Assembly (NCBI GenBank): GCA_045538175.1
Contig: JAZSQZ010000070.1
Span: 1-5,157 of the forward strand
DNA from: JAZSQZ01 sp045538175
GTDB taxonomy: Bacteria > Bacillota > Clostridia > Christensenellales > UBA1242
Direction of reading: 5' to 3'
DNA length: 5,157 bases
Below, piece after piece: positions 2,390 to 5,157 of this stretch. The notes under the pieces are model-generated. The model was not told where the DNA came from. It made no database searches and worked only from the letters and a program-made list of their open reading frames with translations. Made by a program: the position numbers and the translations under genes. Each line of letters starts with the position of its first letter. Position 1 is the first letter of the stretch.

Positions 2390-5157
2390 GATACGACCAT
2401 TAACCAAAGTTGATAATTTTTCAAATGCTTCCTGGTCAATTACACCACCTGAAGTGATAATTTTAATCTGTAATGTTGAATGTAAACCATCACTAGAAAC
2501 AGTAAATTGGTCTGGGTCATAATATAAACCAACTTTGTTATTATCAACCCATATTGGTGCTTCTCCACTTAATTCAGGTATTGTTTCCCATTTTGCTTGA
2601 CCATTAACAGTTTTAATTACTTGACCATTTGTTAATGAAGGTAACAATGATACTTTTACCTGATTATTTTCAACAGAAGTACCAACAACACCAGCACCAG
2701 CAATCTTATTTGATAAGTAATCTGGATTACTATCTGTTGAAGTTGTCTTTACAGTATAATTATCTACATCACCATCAAAATAAATTTCATTTGTGTTATT
2801 ATCTACGATTACTGGGTTACCTGTTCTACCAGTATAACGAGCACCACCTTCACCAGAACCTTCACTCAATGACTGAACTTCTTCAATGATAGAAACAGTT
2901 ACAGTCAATTCACCTGCTTCAGTTATAGGTGTACCTTTATAACGAATTGAATATTGGTTAGATTGTCTCTTACTGTTGTCAAGAGTGTATGTAAGTGTTA
3001 ATTCATTAAAACCAACTTCATTTGGATAATAATCCTGAGTTGTCAATAATTCAGACTCACCACAATACAAGGAAATTTTGTTTAATTGATATGTGTGGTC
3101 AGCAACACCAGATGTATAAGTAGTATTTCCTTCAACAGTTTCATTTATTGAAAAAGTAACCTTTTCAACCTTACTTGGAATTGTGATTATACCATTTTCA
3201 AGTGTAACATTTTCAAGAGTACAGTCACTTGCAACAAATGGAATAATACCATCTGTAAGTGTGTCACCGACTCTGATTTCTTTTTTACCTTCAAAGTATG
3301 TTAAGGAACTATGTTCAAGTCCTACAATATAACCATTAGCAGCTTCATCATAACGAGCACTTACACCATTTTCACCAGAAATATCAGGTACAGCTACTTC
3401 ATCAACTGATAAATCATATTTTACAGTACCATCTTCGGCTGTTGTTGCTGTAATACCTATAGAACTATTTGTAGATGAAAGTTCAACATTATGTAAGTCC
3501 TTTACCTTTTCCCAAGTAGCACTATTAGCGCTTACAGTCTTGTAAGTACTTTCCCAATTACCACTTAAATTGTTAAGTGCGTTTGCAGATAGATAATCAC
3601 CTTTTGGTTGGAAGTTATCTTCAACCCAACCACTCTGTGCAAATGGTCCTGAAACAGATATTATGTTATTTGTAATATCAATTCCTTCACCTGGCAAGTA
3701 TTCCTGACCAAGGAATGCAGAACCCATATAGGCAGCGATTTTACCATTTTCATCATATTCAAGACCTGATGTAATCATTACATTATCATAAATGTCTTGA
3801 AGCTGTTCGTTAATTTCGTCTAAATCTACATCTGTTTCAGCAGAAAATACAATAAAACTACTATAAGTTCTACTCCAATATTCAGCACTGTTATTTACTA
3901 TTGTTGTTGCAGAGTTCCAATAATAGGAACTGTTGTTAACTGCTTCAGATGCTGAGTTCCAATAGTAGGAACTGTTTATTACGATATTTGTGGCAGAGTT
4001 CCAGTAATTTGAACTATTATTTACAATATTGTAACTTTCATTCCAATAGTTTGAACTATTACTGTATGCGGAATAAGCGCTTTCCCATCTTCCACTTAAA
4101 TCTGCCAAGGAATTAGCAGAAAGATAGTCTCCTGACACAGATATGGTGTAATTGTTACCATCCCAATCTATTGCTATACCTGAGCCAGCAATAGGGGTTG
4201 CCGAGCCAGCACTTATGATATGGTCTTTGACAGATATAATGCCTTTTCCAGAATATGGAATAAAATCGGCAGAATCTGGTAATTTCTTCTGGTAAATTTC
4301 TTCAGCACTGAGAATAGTTAGATAAGTTGCGGAAGCCTCTGCCTTGGTCAAATATGGTTTTAAATCTATACTGGTTTCACCAATACAAGACCAACCTGTT
4401 TCAATCCAAATCCATTCACTATAAGCATCTTTTGCATCTGGGTCTGTTTTTACCAAATAAATTTTCTTTGCGTTTGGATTATCTACATCTGGTTTACCAT
4501 ATTCATCTGGTTCAGCAATCTCAAAACCACCAAAATCAGCAATTTGTGTTTCAACCCAAGCTCTTGTTGCTAAATCACCACTAACGAATGTTAATTTATA
4601 TGTTTTACCAATAGTATCTACTGCGATATATTCATTTGTACTTTCAACAGCATAATGTGCTGAGTTTGCTTTCAAAACATCTACATCATTTTTTACAGGA
4701 ATGAAATCAGCACTATTTACTTTAGCAGAAACATTATTCCATTCAGCAAAATTAGATTTTACTGTATTATAAGTGCTTTGCCAATTACCACTTAAATCGT
4801 TAAGTGCATTAGCAGACAAATATTTGGCAGAAATACCTACATTCCATTCAGATGTTCCATATCGTTCTGCATAGATACCATCTTTACCGTGAATAACAGT
4901 TTGTGGAATTTCAGGGGCACAATGTAATAAGTATTTTACTGTTCCATCTGGTAATACTTCTGTTGCAGCGGTTAATGGACCTTCTGTATCAATTTGAGTA
5001 ACTGTCTTTGCACTCAATCCATACAAATCACCACTTACAGTTTTGATATTTTTTGTGTTTGTTTGGACTTCACCAGAAAGAGCAGCAATATCAGATGTGT
5101 TTTTGTCTACTTTACCTGATATTGTATCTACTTTAGAACTTAATGTAGATAAATTGC
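1850..5157 (-). CDS. Long repetitive phage tail fibre / adhesin protein, 5' end outside window (gene A)
   Basis: The frame is open from the window edge to a TAA at 1852-1850, giving at least 1,101 codons. A TTG at 5026 has been taken as a start, but 43 in-frame codons precede it without a stop and continue the coiled coil, so the true start lies beyond 5157. Numbering here uses the 5026 codon as residue 1. The layout is: heptad stalk before residue 5; DGTVKY unit 21-68; YLSANAL/LSGNW cassette 69-103; IYLV/EWIWI module 168-228; Trp-phased 14-residue repeats 314-392; second coiled segment about 399-416; GSAFLG motif near 435-440; QPKGDYLSANAL cassette 473-505; second DGTVKY unit 527-571; non-repetitive beta-rich region 575-715; Gly hinge 722-736; NGQAKW motif 808-813; short helix 864-878; terminal globular domain 880-1058. 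This composition is typical of trimeric phage fibres that bind the host surface. No signal peptide is visible because the N-terminus is missing. A bacterial surface adhesin is the main alternative. The fibre-type call is fairly secure; the receptor is unknown. Confidence 0.85.
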   Translation of the reverse strand, partial: NLSTLSSKVDTISGKVDKNTSDIAALSGEVQTNTKNIKTVSGDLYGLSAKTVTQIDTEGPLTAATEVLPDGTVKYLLHCAPEIPQTVIHGKDGIYAERYGTSEWNVGISAKYLSANALNDLSGNWQSTYNTVKSNFAEWNNVSAKVNSADFIPVKNDVDVLKANSAHYAVESTNEYIAVDTIGKTYKLTFVSGDLATRAWVETQIADFGGFEIAEPDEYGKPDVDNPNAKKIYLVKTDPDAKDAYSEWIWIETGWSCIGETSIDLKPYLTKAEASATYLTILSAEEIYQKKLPDSADFIPYSGKGIISVKDHIISAGSATPIAGSGIAIDWDGNNYTISVSGDYLSANSLADLSGRWESAYSAYSNSSNYWNESYNIVNNSSNYWNSATNIVINSSYYWNSASEAVNNSSYYWNSATTIVNNSAEYWSRTYSSFIVFSAETDVDLDEINEQLQDIYDNVMITSGLEYDENGKIAAYMGSAFLGQEYLPGEGIDITNNIISVSGPFAQSGWVEDNFQPKGDYLSANALNNLSGNWESTYKTVSANSATWEKVKDLHNVELSSTNSSIGITATTAEDGTVKYDLSVDEVAVPDISGENGVSARYDEAANGYIVGLEHSSLTYFEGKKEIRVGDTLTDGIIPFVASDCTLENVTLENGIITIPSKVEKVTFSINETVEGNTTYTSGVADHTYQLNKISLYCGESELLTTQDYYPNEVGFNELTLTYTLDNSKRQSNQYSIRYKGTPITEAGELTVTVSIIEEVQSLSEGSGEGGARYTGRTGNPVIVDNNTNEIYFDGDVDNYTVKTTSTDSNPDYLSNKIAGAGVVGTSVENNQVKVSLLPSLTNGQVIKTVNGQAKWETIPELSGEAPIWVDNNKVGLYYDPDQFTVSSDGLHSTLQIKIITSGGVIDQEAFEKLSTLVNGRITETIPIGMVNSYETLGDGGAFSYLFRPTMEFDVNSGTVARIMTHNCSVGTSKAQVAISELNENNANLTTMWWSEIKVLTNAAGTVTLTANPGCTETRTLYPDRLYYASVINRDQQTQYVGFENKFLDDAGAYDIAYWAEHSTNGFAGNLPYSLNGIPASNLGQTGNAKLKPYIAFRNEV
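1855..1858 (-). promoter_or_regulatory. Ribosome-binding site for gene B
   Basis: GAGG lies inside the last codons of gene A. It is 4 nt before the first ATG (1850) and 7 nt before the second, adjacent ATG (1847). The 7-nt spacing is the more usual one, so initiation at the second Met is plausible. Its position within A, together with the TAATG overlap, implies translational coupling. Confidence 0.6.
2819..2863 (-). other. Gly-rich hinge in gene A
   Basis: Residues 722-736 (EGSGEGGARYTGRTG) are followed by a V-I-V-D-N-N strand. The arrangement Gly hinge, YTG-x-x-G, then (V/I)-x-V-(D)-N-N matches the start of gene C (residues 35-58), suggesting a shared hinge cassette that precedes a new fibre segment. 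Confidence 0.55.
2882..3304 (-). other. Non-repetitive beta-rich domain of gene A
   Basis: Residues 575-715 break the repeat pattern. Alternating hydrophobic/polar strands run through ENVTLENGIITIPSKVEKVT, TYQLNKISLY, NELTLTYTLDN, YSIRYKG and ELTVTVSI, and the region has few Ala-rich or coiled segments. This suggests a beta-sandwich-type insert, possibly a carbohydrate- or surface-binding module. I cannot assign a family. Confidence 0.45.
3314..3448 (-). repeat. DGTVKY/GxxG protein repeat, copy 2 (gene A)
   Basis: Residues 527-571 contain EDGTVKYDL, GENGVSARYDEA and Y-I-V-G-L, aligning with residues 21-68. In copy 1 the unit comes before a YLSANAL cassette; here it follows one and leads into the non-repetitive domain. 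Confidence 0.65.
3512..3610 (-). repeat. QPKGDYLSANAL-LSGNW-Trp cassette, copy 3 (gene A)
   Basis: Residues 473-505 read QPKGDYLSANAL, LSGNW and a second Trp 14 residues on (Trp491, Trp505). The opening QPKGDYLSANAL is identical in protein to gene C residues 351-362, with 17 identical bases at 3591-3607 and 421-437. Confidence 0.75.
3851..4060 (-). repeat. Five 42-bp (14-residue) tandem repeats in gene A
   Basis: Residues 323-392 form five 14-residue units: NSSNYWNESYNIVN, NSSNYWNSATNIVI, NSSYYWNSASEAVN, NSSYYWNSATTIVN and a degenerate NSAEYWSRTYSSFI. The Trp codons lie at 4043, 4001, 3959, 3917 and 3875 (low coordinate), exactly 42 bases apart, and Trp314 at 4085 continues the phase. DNA identity between the units at 3915-3956 and 3957-3998 is about 29 of 42 by hand count, so the array is diverged rather than freshly amplified. 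Fourteen residues equal two heptads, with Trp and Val at successive a positions and Ala/Thr and Ser near d, which fits a coiled-coil stalk. Confidence 0.85.
4085..4129 (-). repeat. DYLSANSL-LSGRW cassette, copy 2 (gene A)
   Basis: Residues 300-314 read DYLSANSLADLSGRW and lead straight into the Trp-phased array: Trp314 is 14 residues before Trp328, the first array Trp. It is preceded by GSGIAIDWDGNNYTISVSG, a beta-type unit also seen in shorter form at residues 446-460 (GEGIDITNNIISVSG). Confidence 0.7.
4343..4525 (-). other. IYLV/EWIWI module in gene A fibre
   Basis: Residues 168-228 include KKIYLVKTDPDAKDAY, SEWIWIETGWSCIG, and SIDLKPYLTK. The order IYLV, then (D/E)-(Y/W)-I-(W/Y), then a W...IG turn and a DL..YLTK exit is one I recognise as a recurrent small module in tail-fibre proteins of gut phages and prophages. 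It is likely a compact beta unit interrupting the stalk; its exact function is not known to me. A preceding W-V-E-T-Q-I segment (157-162) resembles the usual lead-in. Confidence 0.55.
4718..4822 (-). repeat. YLSANAL-LSGNW-Trp cassette, copy 1 (gene A)
   Basis: Residues 69-103 read YLSANALNDLSGNW, then a second Trp exactly 14 residues later (Trp82 and Trp96), ending in WNNVSAKV. The W-x2-V-x3-V spacing continues heptad phasing. Related cassettes occur at 4085-4129, 3512-3610 and, in gene C, 390-440. Confidence 0.7.
4823..4966 (-). repeat. DGTVKY/GxxG protein repeat, copy 1 (gene A)
   Basis: Residues 21-68 contain PDGTVKYLL, then GKDGIYAERY and a W-N-V-G-I strand. The same order of motifs recurs at 3314-3448 with similar spacing, so this is a diverged intragenic duplication of about 45-48 residues. 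Alternating polar and hydrophobic residues suggest beta strands. Confidence 0.65.
5015..5155 (-). other. Coiled-coil stalk segment of gene A with Asn core layers
   Basis: Counting codons from 5155, hydrophobic residues fall in a strict 3-4 pattern for about seven heptads. The a positions (2, 9, 16, 23, 30, 37, 44) are L, V, V, I, V, I, L. The d positions (5, 12, 19, 26, 33, 40, 47) are L, I, N, L, N, V, L. The two d-position Asn occur as VDKNTSDI and VQTNTKNI, matching the h-x-x-N-T pattern known as N@d layers in trimeric autotransporter adhesin stalks, where the Asn ring binds an anion in the core. This argues for a parallel trimer. The pattern crosses the TTG at 5026, so that codon is not a start. 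Confidence 0.75.

Noticed and set aside
1850..2400. Diversity-generating retroelement variable region at the 3' end of the fibre gene
   Set aside because: No template repeat, reverse transcriptase or near-identical copy of this segment is in the window, and gene C follows directly.
2629..2889. Plus-strand open frame of 86 codons rich in His, Gln, Leu and Tyr
   Set aside because: It is antisense to gene A, with a composition unlike a real protein and no initiation signal.
3851..4087. Regular 42-bp spacing considered as a CRISPR-like or non-coding tandem repeat
   Set aside because: The period is an exact multiple of three, the frame is open throughout, conservation follows the protein motif, and there are no unique spacers between identical repeats.
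4327..4584. Plus-strand open frame of 85 codons
   Set aside because: It is antisense to the IYLV module of gene A, with His/Leu/Gln-rich shadow composition and no supporting context.
1..5157. Stop-codon reassignment as found in some gut phages
   Set aside because: The long frames contain no in-frame TAG or TGA and the stops seen are TAA, so the standard bacterial code explains everything.

Overview
The window is wholly coding on the minus strand and looks like part of the tail-fibre (adhesion) region of a low-GC tailed phage or prophage. Three genes run head to tail, from high to low coordinates. Gene A is a very long repetitive fibre protein that enters from beyond base 5157 and stops at 1850. 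Gene B is a small helical protein of 117-118 residues, 1850-1494. Gene C is a second repetitive fibre-type protein that starts at 1490 and runs off the window at base 1. Neither A nor C is complete here, and no promoter, terminator, RNA gene, integrase or other phage marker is visible. The phage assignment therefore rests on protein style: Ser/Asn/Thr-rich repeats, YYTK motifs, L-x-GNG...LG-(V/I)-D repeats, NGQxKW-type motifs, glycine hinges and coiled-coil stalks.

The junctions are very tight. A and B overlap by one base (TAATG). B and C are separated only by a second in-frame TAA, so C begins in B's frame directly after TAA-TAA. Both junctions carry a purine-rich ribosome-binding site placed inside the end of the preceding gene. 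One polycistronic mRNA with translational coupling is the natural reading. The visible Shine-Dalgarno sequences and the A/T-ending codons fit a low-GC host that uses SD initiation, for example a Firmicutes-like gut bacterium, but the host cannot be settled from this window. All three stops seen are TAA, or reading on past the edge. There is no in-frame TAG or TGA, so nothing points to stop-codon reassignment.

Gene A, in order from its N-terminal side: a perfect heptad coiled coil with asparagines in two core d positions (5015-5155); a DGTVKY/GxxG beta unit; a YLSANAL-LSGNW cassette with two Trp 14 residues apart; an IYLV/EWIWI module ending in YLTK; a five-unit 42-bp repeat with Trp every 14 residues; a third YLSANAL cassette; a second DGTVKY unit; a non-repetitive beta-rich domain; a Gly-rich hinge; and a C-terminal globular domain that is the best candidate for receptor binding. 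Gene C starts with its own short N-terminal segment and a Gly5 hinge. It then re-uses several of the same cassettes (YTG...VNN, GSA-x-x-G, W-x2-V-S-A-K, QPKGDYLSANAL). A and C are thus mosaics of a common parts list and probably form two trimeric fibres, or two segments of one composite fibre, with B as an unassigned partner encoded between them.
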